Part shown: positions 45,188-53,954 of the stretch, in pieces
Layout: every line of letters begins with the position of its first letter
Position numbering within the stretch: position 1 is the stretch's first letter
Origin: Vagococcus acidifermentans
Lineage (GTDB): Bacteria; Bacillota; Bacilli; Lactobacillales; Vagococcaceae
Length of the DNA stretch: 64,000 nt
Direction: 5' to 3'
NCBI RefSeq assembly: GCF_003987655.1
Contig: NZ_NGKC01000012.1
Location: 32,456 to 96,455, forward strand
Translations under genes and position numbers: made by a program
The notes under the pieces: model-generated
Told to the model about the DNA's origin: nothing
Database searches by the model: none
Seen by the model: only the letters and a program-made list of their open reading frames with translations

Positions 45188-45695
45188 GTTGACTGACTTG
45201 ATGATAAAACGTGTCCAGCTCCTGCTGATTGCGGATAACGAGCACTTTATCAGCATAGTCGGTGATGATTTGTTCGTAATGCTGTTTTTTGCTGTGTGTC
45301 CGCCCTTTGTAAAGAACCCACCAGACAAATGCCAAATCCATTTTTTCTATGCAGCCGTCTGCCATGTCAGATCGTGTTTTGTTTCTATATCTTCGAAACC
45401 GCAAGTAAGCTCTGTACAAACTTTGCCAGCGGGAAAAATCCAAAAAAATAATCTGTGTCGCCTGCTCTAACCGCTGTTTTTGATAGAAACCGCTGTAATT
45501 TCCGTCAATGCCCCAATTCTCCTGTTGCATCATGCTGCGGACGATGGCCCGTGCTTCATCTCTGTCGCGCTCCTGCCAGTTATTAGTGAATTGTACAGTA
45601 TCCAGATGCAGCAAAGGCAGATTGTATGCTGTTGCCAGGTATTTTGCCAATGTCGATTTGCCGCTGCCGCTATAACCGATAATCGCGATTTTCAT
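45162..45695 (-). CDS. P-loop nucleoside/topology-modulation-type kinase
   Basis: A 177-residue AAA_17/FlaR-like P-loop protein. Walker A is GYSGSGKST (residues about 7-15), with LLHLDTVQFTNNWQERDRDE, GIDGNYSG and the LID-like RFRRYRNKTRSD. It is annotated elsewhere as a DNA topology modulation protein, but it is a small-molecule kinase fold with unknown substrate. ATG at 45695 follows GAGGGGGTTC; the longer frame to 45758 is rejected. Confidence 0.8.
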   Translation of the reverse strand: MKIAIIGYSGSGKSTLAKYLATAYNLPLLHLDTVQFTNNWQERDRDEARAIVRSMMQQENWGIDGNYSGFYQKQRLEQATQIIFLDFSRWQSLYRAYLRFRRYRNKTRSDMADGCIEKMDLAFVWWVLYKGRTHSKKQHYEQIITDYADKVLVIRNQQELDTFYHQVSQQKSGEDGI

Positions 45696-45798
45696 GTGCA
45701 GAACCCCCTCTGTATTCTGTTTTCTATAAAAAAAAGACATCCATGGTTGTTCCCTCATGAATGTCTCGCTCTAAGAACTAGGTACTATCACGTTAGCC

Positions 45799-45954
45799 TT
45801 ACTCCTTAATGAGATGTAATAATTTTTGTTTCGCTTCTTCAATCGTTACTCCCTCAGCAGAACGTTCGCTATTTGTTGCATCATACAAAATAAAGATGTT
45901 GTTTGCTGTGTCCAGAGTGATTCGATATTGAAGCTCGTTGTCTTTGAATACCAT
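45799..45954 (-). CDS. Small hypothetical protein, 51 aa
   Basis: A 51-residue soluble protein (starts MVFKDNELQYRITLDTANN, ends IEEAKQKLLHLIKE) predicted as a short beta sheet followed by a helix, reminiscent of small HicB-like or DUF modules but not assignable. ATG at 45954 follows AGAAAGGGGAA; a longer frame to 46017 passes through that ribosome site. It could be a stand-alone regulator. Confidence 0.5.
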   Translation of the reverse strand: MVFKDNELQYRITLDTANNIFILYDATNSERSAEGVTIEEAKQKLLHLIKE

Positions 45955-46077
45955 AAATATTCCCCTTTCTTGAATAAAACTTTTAGAAAGGCATACTTTA
46001 TAGTAACGAAACTCCATTACCTACATTAGCATATCTGCTTGAAAAAAACAATTATTTTAATTGGCGCATACAGCCAT

Positions 46078-46113
46078 TAAAAAAACGACAACCAGCAAGT
46101 CGTCGTTTTTTGT
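46078..46113 (-). terminator. Terminator of the 80-aa ORF
   Basis: AAAAACGACAA and TCGTCGTTTTTT pair imperfectly with A and T flanks; on the minus strand a T run follows. Confidence 0.6.
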
Positions 46114-46118
46114 GCATA

Positions 46119-46361
46119 TTAGGCAACTTTATACAAATCAGTCTGATTGTCATTTTTACCAGCGTATGAGATATGCGGCATTTTCTCGGCCAGCACATCT
46201 GCTTTAAAAGCTCTCGACAAACGCTCGTGGATAAGAGGCAGCTGCTTGAAAATCAACAGCTGATGCAACTCGAAAGTTGTCCCTTTTGGTAAAAAGCTGA
46301 CTTCCTTTGACATCTTTTGAATAAGATTATTTATCTCTCTCTTAGACAAATCGATAGACAA
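46119..46361 (-). CDS. DUF1413-like small protein
   Basis: An 80-residue protein: SIDLSKREINNLIQKMSKEV, then LPKGTTFELHQLLIF. This resembles DUF1413 proteins, whose mark is a LPxGTxFxLxxLF-like core. TTG at 46361 is chosen because GGGAGG is 7 bp upstream; a GTG at 46370 overlaps that site. Function unknown. Single gene. Confidence 0.5.
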   Translation of the reverse strand: MSIDLSKREINNLIQKMSKEVSFLPKGTTFELHQLLIFKQLPLIHERLSRAFKADVLAEKMPHISYAGKNDNQTDLYKVA

Positions 46362-46559
46362 ATGATTCACCTCCCTACAAAATCAACAAAACAGCACCAG
46401 TTTGCTGTCTCCACATCCCATCGTAGCACATATCAGAGATTAAGGCCAATTTCTTAAAAACAGATGAAAATGAACACTTGTTGGCATGTTTTGCAAATTA
46501 ATAGAGTTTGTTTCCAATAACTTGTAAAATAGAGATAGCAAAATGAAGGAGGAATGAGC

Positions 46560-47384
46560 ATGAATTTATCAAGTACAATTCAATTGGCCAATGGGGTTGC
46601 CATGCCGAGATTAGGTCTCGGGGTCTGGAAAGCAGAAGAAGGAAAAGAAGCCGCGCAGGCAGTCCAGTGGGCGATTGAAACCGGCTATCAGCTGATTGAT
46701 ACAGCTGCTGTTTATAAGAATGAAAAAAGTGTTGGTGAAGGCATCCGTGCTGCTGGTGTTCCTCGTGAGGAACTCTTTATTACCACTAAAGTCTGGAATG
46801 ATGAACAAGGGTACGACAGCACATTAGCGGCGATGGACGCCAGTCTGGCAAGACTTGGACTGGATTATGTCGACTTGTATCTGATTCACTGGCCGGTTGC
46901 CGGAAAGTACAAGGAAACGTGGCGTGCCATGGAAAAAATTTACAAAGACGGCAAAGCTAAAGCCATCGGTGTCAGTAATTTCCATGCCCACCATCTGGAA
47001 GATATTATGGCGGACGCCGAAATCATGCCGATGGTCAACCAAGTGGAGCTGCACCCGCACTTGACGCAAGAACCGCTGCGGGAATTTTGCGCAAAACACA
47101 ACATAGTAGTGGAAGCTTGGTCGCCGTTGGGACAAGGTCAGCTGTTGACAAATGATGTATTGACAACGATTGGCAATAAGTACGGCAAAACAGCTGCTCA
47201 AGTTATTTTGCGCTGGGATGTCCAGCACAACATTGTCACGATACCTAAATCAGTCAACCAAGGGAGAATCAAGGAGAACGCCTCGATTTTTGATTTTGAA
47301 TTGACCGAAGAAGAAATGCAGCTAATAGATGGACTGAACCAGAACGCCCGCTTCGGCTCTGACCCGGATAATTTTGATTTTTAA
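46560..47384 (+). CDS. Aldo/keto reductase
   Basis: A 274-residue NADPH-dependent AKR. Catalytic tetrad: Asp in [15 protein letters not shown] (with the Tyr), Lys in FITTKVW and His in DLYLIHWPV. The cofactor block [13 protein letters not shown] is present. It is of the YvgN/2,5-diketo-gluconate reductase type with broad carbonyl substrates. AAGGAGG is 6 bp from the second ATG (46560), taken as start. Confidence 0.92.
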   Translation: MNLSSTIQLANGVAMPRLGLGVWKAEEGKEAAQAVQWAIETGYQLIDTAAVYKNEKSVGEGIRAAGVPREELFITTKVWNDEQGYDSTLAAMDASLARLGLDYVDLYLIHWPVAGKYKETWRAMEKIYKDGKAKAIGVSNFHAHHLEDIMADAEIMPMVNQVELHPHLTQEPLREFCAKHNIVVEAWSPLGQGQLLTNDVLTTIGNKYGKTAAQVILRWDVQHNIVTIPKSVNQGRIKENASIFDFELTEEEMQLIDGLNQNARFGSDPDNFDF

Positions 47385-47389
47385 TTAAA

Positions 47390-47431
47390 AGACCAGTACC
47401 GTTAATTAACAGCGGTACTGGTTTTCTTTAA
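47390..47431. terminator. Bidirectional terminator between AKR and thiE
   Basis: ACCAGTACCG pairs with CGGTACTGGT; T-rich and A-rich flanks serve both converging genes. Confidence 0.85.
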
Positions 47432-48060
47432 AATAAGTTGCGGAACTGCTGGATTGTCTGCTGCCGGTTTTGACTCCTGCTAATTGCTGATATAACTGCA
47501 ATACCGCTGACACCAGCAGCTACCACCGCTGAACTGTTGGCAGGGGTCAGCCCGCCGATAGCGACCTTTGGGAAGTCGGGATAAGCCGTAGCGGCTTGAT
47601 GTAACAAGCGGATTCCTACCGGCTGCTCTGCATCAGCTTTCGACTGTGTGGCATAAACCGGCCCGATTCCGACGTAATCAGCACCGGCTTTTATCGCCGT
47701 GGTCAGCTGTTGGAGGGAATGGGTAGACACACCTAAAATCATTTTATCGCCGATTTTTTTTCTGATAGTTGCGGCATCACCGTCTTTTTGTCCGATGTGC
47801 AGCCCGTCAGCTTGCAAAGCGACAGCCAAATCAACATCGTCATTGACAATGAACGGCACATGATAGCGCCGGCAAAGCTCTTGGCAATTCTTCGCAAAAG
47901 CGGCATATGCCTTGCCTTGCAGGGATTTTTTACCTTTTTCACGGAACTGAAAACAAGTAATCCCGCAGCGCAATGCTTCTTCAAGAACAACTAGCGGGTC
48001 TTCGTCCCCCACGTCAGCTGTGCCCATAATAAAGTAAATGTTTAACTTATCTGATATCAT
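47428..48060 (-). CDS. thiE: Thiamine-phosphate synthase
   Basis: A 210-residue TIM barrel joining HMP-PP and THZ-P to thiamine phosphate. Blocks: FQFREKGKKSLQGK, FIVNDDVDLAVALQADGLHIGQKD, LGVSTHSLQQL, DYVGIGPVYATQSKADA and VAIGGLTPANS. It overlaps thiD by 14 bp and has GAGGTGG upstream. Last gene of a salvage operon under a TPP riboswitch. Confidence 0.95.
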   Translation of the reverse strand: MISDKLNIYFIMGTADVGDEDPLVVLEEALRCGITCFQFREKGKKSLQGKAYAAFAKNCQELCRRYHVPFIVNDDVDLAVALQADGLHIGQKDGDAATIRKKIGDKMILGVSTHSLQQLTTAIKAGADYVGIGPVYATQSKADAEQPVGIRLLHQAATAYPDFPKVAIGGLTPANSSAVVAAGVSGIAVISAISRSQNRQQTIQQFRNLF

Positions 48061-48868
48061 TAATTGCCACCTCGCAGTTGCCCTTGTTTATGTGATAAGC
48101 AAAGTGATTGGTTGGACCGTGCCCGCTGCCTAAATTAATGGGCTGGGAAATAGCCAGATGAATAAATTTTTTGGCTTCGATAATTGCATCCCGCAAGTGA
48201 TAGCCTTGCGCTAAAAAGGCTGTACAGGCAGCTGAAAAGGTACAGCCCGTACCATGTGTGTGCCGTGTCTCAATTCTCGGTGTACTGACAGTGAAGACTG
48301 TGTCAGCGGTAAAGATGTAATCCGTTGCTTGTTTGTCTGACAGATGCCCGCCTTTGATGACGACCGCCTCAGCTCCGGCGGCAAGAATCCGTTTGGCAGC
48401 AGCCGAAATGTCGTCTTGTGTTTCAATCACCAAACCGCTCAGTGTTTCCGCCTCTGGGATATTCGGTGTGACTAGCGTGGCTAAAGGCAGCAACTCGGTA
48501 ATCAGGGCAGAAACGGCACTTTGCTGCAACAAACTGGTCCGGTCCTTTGCAATCATAACAGGATCAACTACAAGAAAGGATGCGTGTTTTTTCAAGCTGT
48601 CAGCCACGGCTTGAATAATTTCAGCAGAGAATAACATTCCGGTTTTAACAGCTTTGACAGGAAAGTCAGCCATAACGCAGTCAATCTGCTGCGTCACAAA
48701 TTCCGGTGCTGCCGGCAGCACCCCGTGTACGCCCCTTGTGTTTTGGGCCGTCAGTGCAGTAATAGCACTGGTCCCGAAAACACCTAGTTCTTGAAACGTT
48801 TTTAAATCCGCCTGAATACCAGCACCGCCCCCGCTGTCGGAACCGGCAATCGTCAAAACAGTCTCCAT
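48047..48868 (-). CDS. thiD: HMP/HMP-phosphate kinase
   Basis: A 273-residue ribokinase-fold enzyme that phosphorylates HMP twice. Blocks: IAGSDSGGGAGIQADLKTFQELGVFG, VVDPVMIAKDRTSLL, VTPNIPEAE, VIKGGH and the anion hole HGTGCTFSAA. The ATG at 48868 overlaps the thiM stop (TAATG) with AGGAGG 9 bp upstream; a GTG 6 bp earlier is less well placed. Confidence 0.95.
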   Translation of the reverse strand: METVLTIAGSDSGGGAGIQADLKTFQELGVFGTSAITALTAQNTRGVHGVLPAAPEFVTQQIDCVMADFPVKAVKTGMLFSAEIIQAVADSLKKHASFLVVDPVMIAKDRTSLLQQSAVSALITELLPLATLVTPNIPEAETLSGLVIETQDDISAAAKRILAAGAEAVVIKGGHLSDKQATDYIFTADTVFTVSTPRIETRHTHGTGCTFSAACTAFLAQGYHLRDAIIEAKKFIHLAISQPINLGSGHGPTNHFAYHINKGNCEVAINDIR

Positions 48869-49620
48869 TAGCACATTCCTCCTGACATTATTTCAAGCTG
48901 GTTCAACACGTCTATCTGTACATCTCCCAAATTTTTCCCACCTGCTATAGCGCGTTCAATGACTCGTTTGTAATCGGTCAAAGTTCCGGCTAATAAGTCA
49001 AAAGGCGTGCCGTCAATTGTTAAAGCGGCTGTGCATAAACTGCTCAGCAAACAGCCGATTGCGGTGACAGATTCAATGCGTTTGCTGCCGCCGACAATCC
49101 ATTTGTGAGCAGTACCATCTGTCAAGTAGTCCGCCTCTCCGGTCACGACCACCAGACAATGACAGGCAGTTGCCAAAGCATCTGCCACTGTAGCGATATC
49201 CATCGTTCCGCTGCCGGCATCAACGCCGCGGCTTTCCCACTGCACATCAGCCAGTGCGGCCAGTTCTCCGGCATTGCAGCGGATACAGGACAATCGCATA
49301 GCGGTCAAAACATTTTGCGCAGTCTGACGGCGGTATTCAGATGCACCAGCACCGACCGGGTCAAACAAAACGGGAATGCCAAGCTCGTTTGCTTTTTTTC
49401 CTGAACGCATAAACGCATCAATGCTGGATTGAGACAATGTGCCGAGGTTAATTAACAGTCCGTCGGAGATGGCGGTGATGTCTGCCGCTTCTTCCGGGGC
49501 ATCAGCCATGATAGGCGAAGCTCCGACAGCCAGCAACCCGTTGGCTGAATAGTTGGCCGCGACATAATTAGTAATATTGTGAATCAAAGGTGCCCGCTTG
49601 CGAATCAGTTGTAAACTCAT
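48868..49620 (-). CDS. thiM: Hydroxyethylthiazole kinase
   Basis: A 250-residue kinase of thiazole salvage. Blocks: PLIHNITNYVAANYSANGLLAVGASPIMADAPEEA, LFDPVGAGASEYRR, RCNAGELAAL and VTAIGCLLSSLCTA with the catalytic cysteine. AAAAGGAGATTATTTC precedes the ATG. The order thiMDE indicates salvage of both thiamine halves; no de novo thiamine genes are in the window. Confidence 0.95.
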   Translation of the reverse strand: MSLQLIRKRAPLIHNITNYVAANYSANGLLAVGASPIMADAPEEAADITAISDGLLINLGTLSQSSIDAFMRSGKKANELGIPVLFDPVGAGASEYRRQTAQNVLTAMRLSCIRCNAGELAALADVQWESRGVDAGSGTMDIATVADALATACHCLVVVTGEADYLTDGTAHKWIVGGSKRIESVTAIGCLLSSLCTAALTIDGTPFDLLAGTLTDYKRVIERAIAGGKNLGDVQIDVLNQLEIMSGGMC

Positions 49621-49671
49621 GAAATAATCTCCTTTTTCCAGATGAAAATTCTTAAAAATGCCTACACTGGA

Positions 49672-49711
49672 AACAAAAATTCCCCAAATACAACTAGTAT
49701 AAGGGGAATTA
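49672..49711 (-). terminator. Riboswitch terminator of thiMDE
   Basis: On the minus strand AATTCCCC pairs with GGGGAATT, followed by TTTGTTT. It lies directly after the TPP aptamer as its expression platform, about 50 bp ahead of thiM. Confidence 0.88.
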
Positions 49712-49719
49712 GTCAGTAT

Positions 49720-49797
49720 TGCTCCCTACGCCAGTCTTAACTGAACAGGTTCAAATGGTCAGGTTTTACCTTCTCAACACCGAAGTGTCCCCACGCA
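49720..49797 (-). promoter_or_regulatory. TPP riboswitch aptamer
   Basis: On the minus strand the aptamer runs GTGGGGACACTT...GTTGAGA...ACCATTTGAACCTGTTCAG...TGGCGTAGGGA, with the conserved TGAGA pyrimidine-sensing bulge, the TTGAACCTG junction and the GCGTAGGGA end. With the following terminator it should switch thiMDE off when thiamine pyrophosphate is plentiful. Confidence 0.95.
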
Positions 49798-50031
49798 AAC
49801 AAGATTAAGTTACCAAAAGGCTAACATATTTTTTTGTAAAAAACAATTGGTTTAGCGCGGAAAAGTGTTTAAAAATTGTTTTTAACCCGTCGGTAAAAAG
49901 TCTGTTAATTTCCAAGTTTTTTCATAGTATATTTACCGAAACATAACGTATAATGATAACAACATGTTAATCAGGATACAGACATTTGAAGCATTGACGC
50001 ATTTGGGTGAAAACAAAAAAGGAGACCGCTT

Positions 50032-51138
50032 ATGGAAAAAGCAGCATATAGTATACGCAAGGGCAAACCGTTTGCTGTAGGCGTCGCTGTAGGGGAAGCT
50101 TTAAAAGCTCAGAGACTGAAAAAAACCTCTTATCTCGAAAAACTTGAACAGCCGATAGACCAACAGACACTTGACGCAACGCTTCATTTGTTTAACCGGT
50201 ACTGCCGTCATATATTGGAAGAAGTAAAGGGATTTAGTGACTGCTTTGATATTGACTGGCAAAAAAGTTTTTTTCTCTATTATAGTTTTCTACAGCCCGG
50301 GTGCAGTCAACTGGCGATAAGAAAGTCAGCCGACTATCAGGGACCTTCAGCTCTTATCCGCAATTACGATTTTGACTTAGGCACCGAAGATTTTGCTGTT
50401 GTCAATTACCAGATTGAGAGCCGATACCGGTTTGTTGGCACAAGTATGATGACGTTCGGTGTCGACAGCGGCATCAATGAGCATGGGCTGGCTGTCAGCA
50501 TGTCCGCTTGCGGACCGCCTGTCGGTGTATTTAAAAAAGCGCAAACGACAGGACTGCGTTTTTGGATTGCCATCCGCCTCCTTCTTGAAACATGCCAAAC
50601 CGCTGAAGAAGCACGCAACATGTTGGATGCGTTGCCGCTGGGGGATAATGTCAGCTACGTTTGTCTTGACCGCAGCGATAATATGTTATTGTATCAAACA
50701 ATTGACGGTATTAGAGATGCCCGGATTATCACCAAGCAGGAAAACGAATATTCACTGCACGTGACCAACCATCCTGTGCTGACGAAAACGATTCAAACTT
50801 TTCCATTTGCAGCCCATAACTCGTTAGTCAGGTATCATTTGCTGACCGACTATCTTTCAGCTCCTAAAGCAAAGAATTTAACCGAAATCAAGACCATATA
50901 TACAACCCCTTATCCGCAAGGACTCTACTGCACGTTTTACGCTGATTACTTTGGTACAACAAAGACAGTCATACTATATCCTGATGAATGCAAACTGGAA
51001 ATATGCTGGTGTGGTTACGAAAAAAACGGTTGGCGGACGTATGCAGCAGATGCTGCCGACTTGGAAGAGTCATACAATGTAGAATACGAGGAGGGGAAAA
51101 CACCGGAAAGCATGTTTCGTTTGGAAGAACTGGAATAG
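50032..51138 (+). CDS. C45-family autoproteolytic acyltransferase/hydrolase
   Basis: A 368-residue NTN-type hydrolase related to acyl-CoA:6-aminopenicillanate acyltransferase. The predicted nucleophile is Cys91 in PGCSQL, exposed after self-cleavage of GC, and RNYDFD, GINEHGLAVSM and VTNHPVL are family blocks. No signal peptide. Bacterial members are amidases or acyltransferases of unknown substrate. AAAGGAGACCGCTT precedes the ATG. Single gene, 160 bp before cas3. Confidence 0.8.
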   Translation: MEKAAYSIRKGKPFAVGVAVGEALKAQRLKKTSYLEKLEQPIDQQTLDATLHLFNRYCRHILEEVKGFSDCFDIDWQKSFFLYYSFLQPGCSQLAIRKSADYQGPSALIRNYDFDLGTEDFAVVNYQIESRYRFVGTSMMTFGVDSGINEHGLAVSMSACGPPVGVFKKAQTTGLRFWIAIRLLLETCQTAEEARNMLDALPLGDNVSYVCLDRSDNMLLYQTIDGIRDARIITKQENEYSLHVTNHPVLTKTIQTFPFAAHNSLVRYHLLTDYLSAPKAKNLTEIKTIYTTPYPQGLYCTFYADYFGTTKTVILYPDECKLEICWCGYEKNGWRTYAADAADLEESYNVEYEEGKTPESMFRLEELE

Positions 51139-51253
51139 ATTGATATAGTGAAAGCGGATTATATTTAACTAAGATTTGTGATTTTTAAGTTTGACTAAAC
51201 TAACCGAATAGTGATAAAAAGGGTTTTAAGCTGTTTATCTTGTTATTGAACTA

Positions 51254-51262
51254 TGCTAAAAT
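51254..51262 (+). promoter_or_regulatory. Extended -10 promoter of cas3
   Basis: TGCTAAAAT with a poor -35 (TTTATC) 17 bp upstream, about 38 bp before the start codon. Confidence 0.5.
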
Positions 51263-51300
51263 TAACTATATATTAAATAACGAGTAAAGGAGTTGGGTCC

Positions 51301-53724
51301 ATGAAGTATGTTGCACATATTAGAAAAAAGGACGGGGAACCCCAACTAGTGAAAGACCATTTGCTTGAAGTTAAAGCGCTTTCCGAGGAGGCCGGAGCTA
51401 AAATAGGTGTCAAGTATCTGGCTGGATTGGCTGGTGTTTTACATGATGTAGGCAAATATAGTGATGAGTTTCAAGACTATCTTAGAGAAGCGGTCAGCAA
51501 TCCGGACAAACCGCCAAAACGTGGCTCAGTGGACCACTCAACAGCTGGCGGAAGAGTTCTGCTTGAGGTTCTCAATCAATCGGTTGTGCAAAAAATGATT
51601 GCTGAAATGGTCGGCAATGTCATCATCTCCCATCATGGCGGATTGAATGATTATATAACGCCTGTCAGCTTAGAAACACCCTATTATCGACGTGTTTATG
51701 AAAAAGAACTGCAAGAATTTGAAAGACTAAAACAAAGATTTTTTGATGAGGTGATTTCAAGAGAAGAACTGCGGGATTACTGTGCAAAGGCTGAAGCAGA
51801 ACTGGCAGCATTTATTAACAAAAGTAAAGAGCAGCGGTCGGATGCCGCAAGCATTCCGCGGGATATTGACTTGCTTACCAAATTTCTTTTTAGCTGCTTG
51901 ATTGATGCTGACCGTACTAATACCCGGCTATTTGAAGAAAATACTGAGAAGCAAGCATGGCATTCCGCCCAATTTTTTTCAGAATCTTTGAATAAGCTGA
52001 ATTATCATTTGTCCAAATTTGAACAAGGTGCAGCCAGTCAGCAGCCGATAAATATCTTACGGCGGCAAATGTCGCAACAAGCGCTTGAATTTGCTTCCAG
52101 GTCATCGGGAATTTATCAGTTGTCAATTCCAACTGGCGGAGGGAAAACGTTGGCGAGCCTGCGTTACGCATTGAAGCATGCTGAAACGTATCAAAAAGAA
52201 CGGATTATTTATGTCGTTCCTTTCACCACCATAATTGAACAAAATGCACAAGTGATTCGCGAAATTGTTGGAGATGAGTACTTGCTGGAGCATCATTCCA
52301 ATGTAATTGAGGACGATTTTACAGCAGCGGAATATGAAGCCGGTTTTCAAGAAGATCGATTCGATTTAAAGTTGGCAAAAGATAACTGGGATGCACCGAT
52401 TATTTTGACCACGATGGTGCAATACCTCAATGTATTTTATAGCAGAGGTACGCGTAATGTCAGACGGCTGCATAATTTGGTGAATGCGACAGTTATTTTT
52501 GATGAAGTCCAGGCAGTCCCGATTAAATGCTTATCACTGTTTAACGAGTCTGTCAACTTCTTAAAAAATTATGGGCAAACGAGTTTGTTGCTTTGTACAG
52601 CTACTCAGCCAGCCCTGGATTATGTCAGCCATGGTCTTGAATTGCCTAAAGAACCTGAAATCATACAGAACCTACCGCAAGTCGTTGAAGCTTTTAAGCG
52701 TGTTGAAATTGTCGATAAAACAAAAAAGGAACCGTGGCATCTAGACGATATTGTGACATTTTCACAGCAGTTGATGACGGCGGCAAATAGCTTGCTGATA
52801 GTGCTGAATACGAAAAAAGCAGTGAGAGCAGTCTACAAGCAGCTAGTTGCAGAAAATAAGTCTAAAGCAGCGATTTATCATCTTAGCACGAGCATGTGTC
52901 CAAAACATCGCAAGCAGCAGCTGGAAGAGATGATAAAGCTTATGAAAGACAACCAGCGGGTTATCTGTGTCAGCAGTCAATTGATTGAAGCGGGTGTTGA
53001 TATCAGCTTTAATCATGTGATCCGTTCTTTGGCCGGCTTAGATTCGATTGCTCAGGCGGCTGGGCGTTGTAATCGTCATGGTAGTGAGTCGATAAGAGAA
53101 GTCTACGTGATTAATGTCAGCCATGCGCTGGAAAATACCGATAAATTACCGGAAATACAACGAGGAGCGGCGATTACTGGCAAATTGTTGCGAAGCCTTG
53201 CGAGTGGTACAGCTGATTTGCTAAGTCCTAACGTCATGATGAGGTATTTTCAAGAGTATTATTCAACATTTCGGACTGATTCAGCCTACTATGTCAAGTG
53301 CCTAGAAACCAATCTGTTCGACTTGCTTGGTGCAAATACATTTTTACTAAGTTCTTTAAAGCAGCAAAAAGGATTGGATTATCCGTTATTTTTATCATCA
53401 AGTATGAAAACGATTGGTCAGTATTTTAAAGTCATCGATAATCAAACCACGTCAGTGTTTGTTCCTTATAATGAAGAAGCCAGAAATATCATTGGACGGT
53501 TGAACGGCGATCCTGAATTATCAGAGTTGACGCAGTTATTAAAACAGGCTCAACAGTACAGTGTCAATTTGTATAATCAGGAAATTGACCAGTTAAGCCA
53601 GAAAAGCTTGCTTTTGCCACTTTACCGTGGTCATGGGTATTATCTGGCAGATAGCGCCTATGATAAAACATACGGTGTAAATCTTGAAGGCAGCAGTCAG
53701 ATGGGAACACTTATTTTTGAGTAA
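51301..53724 (+). CDS. cas3: CRISPR-associated helicase/nuclease Cas3 (type I-C)
   Basis: An 807-residue effector nuclease. The N-terminal HD domain has LHDVGKYSDEF (His48-Asp49), DHSTAGG and SHHGG. The helicase part has Walker A PTGGGKT, the DEVQ box FDEVQAVP, TATQPAL, SSQLIEAGVDIS and the motif VI QAAGRCNRHG. Length and DEVQ box fit type I-C. AAAGGAGTTGGGTCC precedes the ATG; an extended -10 TGCTAAAAT lies at 51254-51262. It is cut off from the other cas genes by a terminator and a 745-bp gap. Confidence 0.95.
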   Translation: MKYVAHIRKKDGEPQLVKDHLLEVKALSEEAGAKIGVKYLAGLAGVLHDVGKYSDEFQDYLREAVSNPDKPPKRGSVDHSTAGGRVLLEVLNQSVVQKMIAEMVGNVIISHHGGLNDYITPVSLETPYYRRVYEKELQEFERLKQRFFDEVISREELRDYCAKAEAELAAFINKSKEQRSDAASIPRDIDLLTKFLFSCLIDADRTNTRLFEENTEKQAWHSAQFFSESLNKLNYHLSKFEQGAASQQPINILRRQMSQQALEFASRSSGIYQLSIPTGGGKTLASLRYALKHAETYQKERIIYVVPFTTIIEQNAQVIREIVGDEYLLEHHSNVIEDDFTAAEYEAGFQEDRFDLKLAKDNWDAPIILTTMVQYLNVFYSRGTRNVRRLHNLVNATVIFDEVQAVPIKCLSLFNESVNFLKNYGQTSLLLCTATQPALDYVSHGLELPKEPEIIQNLPQVVEAFKRVEIVDKTKKEPWHLDDIVTFSQQLMTAANSLLIVLNTKKAVRAVYKQLVAENKSKAAIYHLSTSMCPKHRKQQLEEMIKLMKDNQRVICVSSQLIEAGVDISFNHVIRSLAGLDSIAQAAGRCNRHGSESIREVYVINVSHALENTDKLPEIQRGAAITGKLLRSLASGTADLLSPNVMMRYFQEYYSTFRTDSAYYVKCLETNLFDLLGANTFLLSSLKQQKGLDYPLFLSSSMKTIGQYFKVIDNQTTSVFVPYNEEARNIIGRLNGDPELSELTQLLKQAQQYSVNLYNQEIDQLSQKSLLLPLYRGHGYYLADSAYDKTYGVNLEGSSQMGTLIFE

Positions 53725-53726
53725 AA

Positions 53727-53767
53727 ATAACCAACCAATCAGAACGAGTGATTGGTTGGTTATTTCT
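53727..53767. terminator. Bidirectional terminator between cas3 and the crRNA-like RNA
   Basis: AACCAACCAATC pairs perfectly with GATTGGTTGGTT. Plus strand: TATTTCT follows, ending cas3. Minus strand: ATTTTTA follows, which would end the crRNA-like transcript coming the other way. Confidence 0.85.
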
Positions 53768-53824
53768 AGAACTATATTATTCATATACACATTTCAATCC
53801 ACTCTTCATTTATCATGAAGAGAC
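53727..53824 (-). ncRNA. Candidate crRNA-like autorepressor RNA: degenerate repeat, spacer-like part, terminator
   Basis: Minus strand 53824-53791 is a 34-nt degenerate copy of the array repeat: same 5' GT, an 8-bp stem CTCTTCAT/ATGAAGAG with loop GATAA (array repeat: CTCACTCT/AGAGTGAG, loop GTTT), then the identical 11-nt end TGGATTGAAAT. The stem bases are changed but still paired. Type I-C Cas5c cuts at the stem base and leaves an 11-nt 5' handle, so this RNA should be processable. The spacer-like part begins at 53790 (GTGTATATGAATAATATA) and runs into a terminator. There is no second repeat. It resembles CreR-type RNAs that guide Cascade to a cas promoter. The promoter of the RNA was not clearly found. 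Confidence 0.75.
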
Positions 53825-53839
53825 TAGTATGAATTTTAA

Positions 53840-53877
53840 CACAACAAGCATTATTTTATATTTTACATTTACACGAA
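53840..53877 (-). promoter_or_regulatory. Candidate Cascade target site of the crRNA-like RNA, with TTC PAM
   Basis: On the minus strand TTC (53877-53875) is followed by GTGTAAATGTAAAATATA, which matches the first 18 nt of the spacer-like part at all but positions 6, 10 and 12. TTC is the usual type I-C PAM. Positions 6 and 12 are the bases Cascade flips out. The match ends after about 18 nt, as in CreR-type partial targets. The site covers the stretch just upstream of a plus-strand TATAAT. Confidence 0.65.
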
Positions 53878-53881
53878 GATA

Positions 53882-53887
53882 TATAAT
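53882..53887 (+). promoter_or_regulatory. Candidate -10 (TATAAT) beside the crRNA-like RNA target
   Basis: A perfect TATAAT directly follows the target site. A TTTACA at 53862-53867 would be 14 bp away (16 bp if the -10 is read as TAATGA), so the -35 assignment is uncertain. It would transcribe toward the DUF4062 remnant and cas5c. Confidence 0.4.
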
Positions 53888-53954
53888 GAATGTTTGGAAA
53901 TGACTATGTTTATTTTTTCGAGATTGGATGGTGAAGAGAACGGGGTAAAAACAT

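Noticed and set aside
51160..51300. A second match of the crRNA-like spacer in the cas3 promoter
   Set aside because: Each TTC on both strands was compared by eye with the seed; none matched beyond a few bases.
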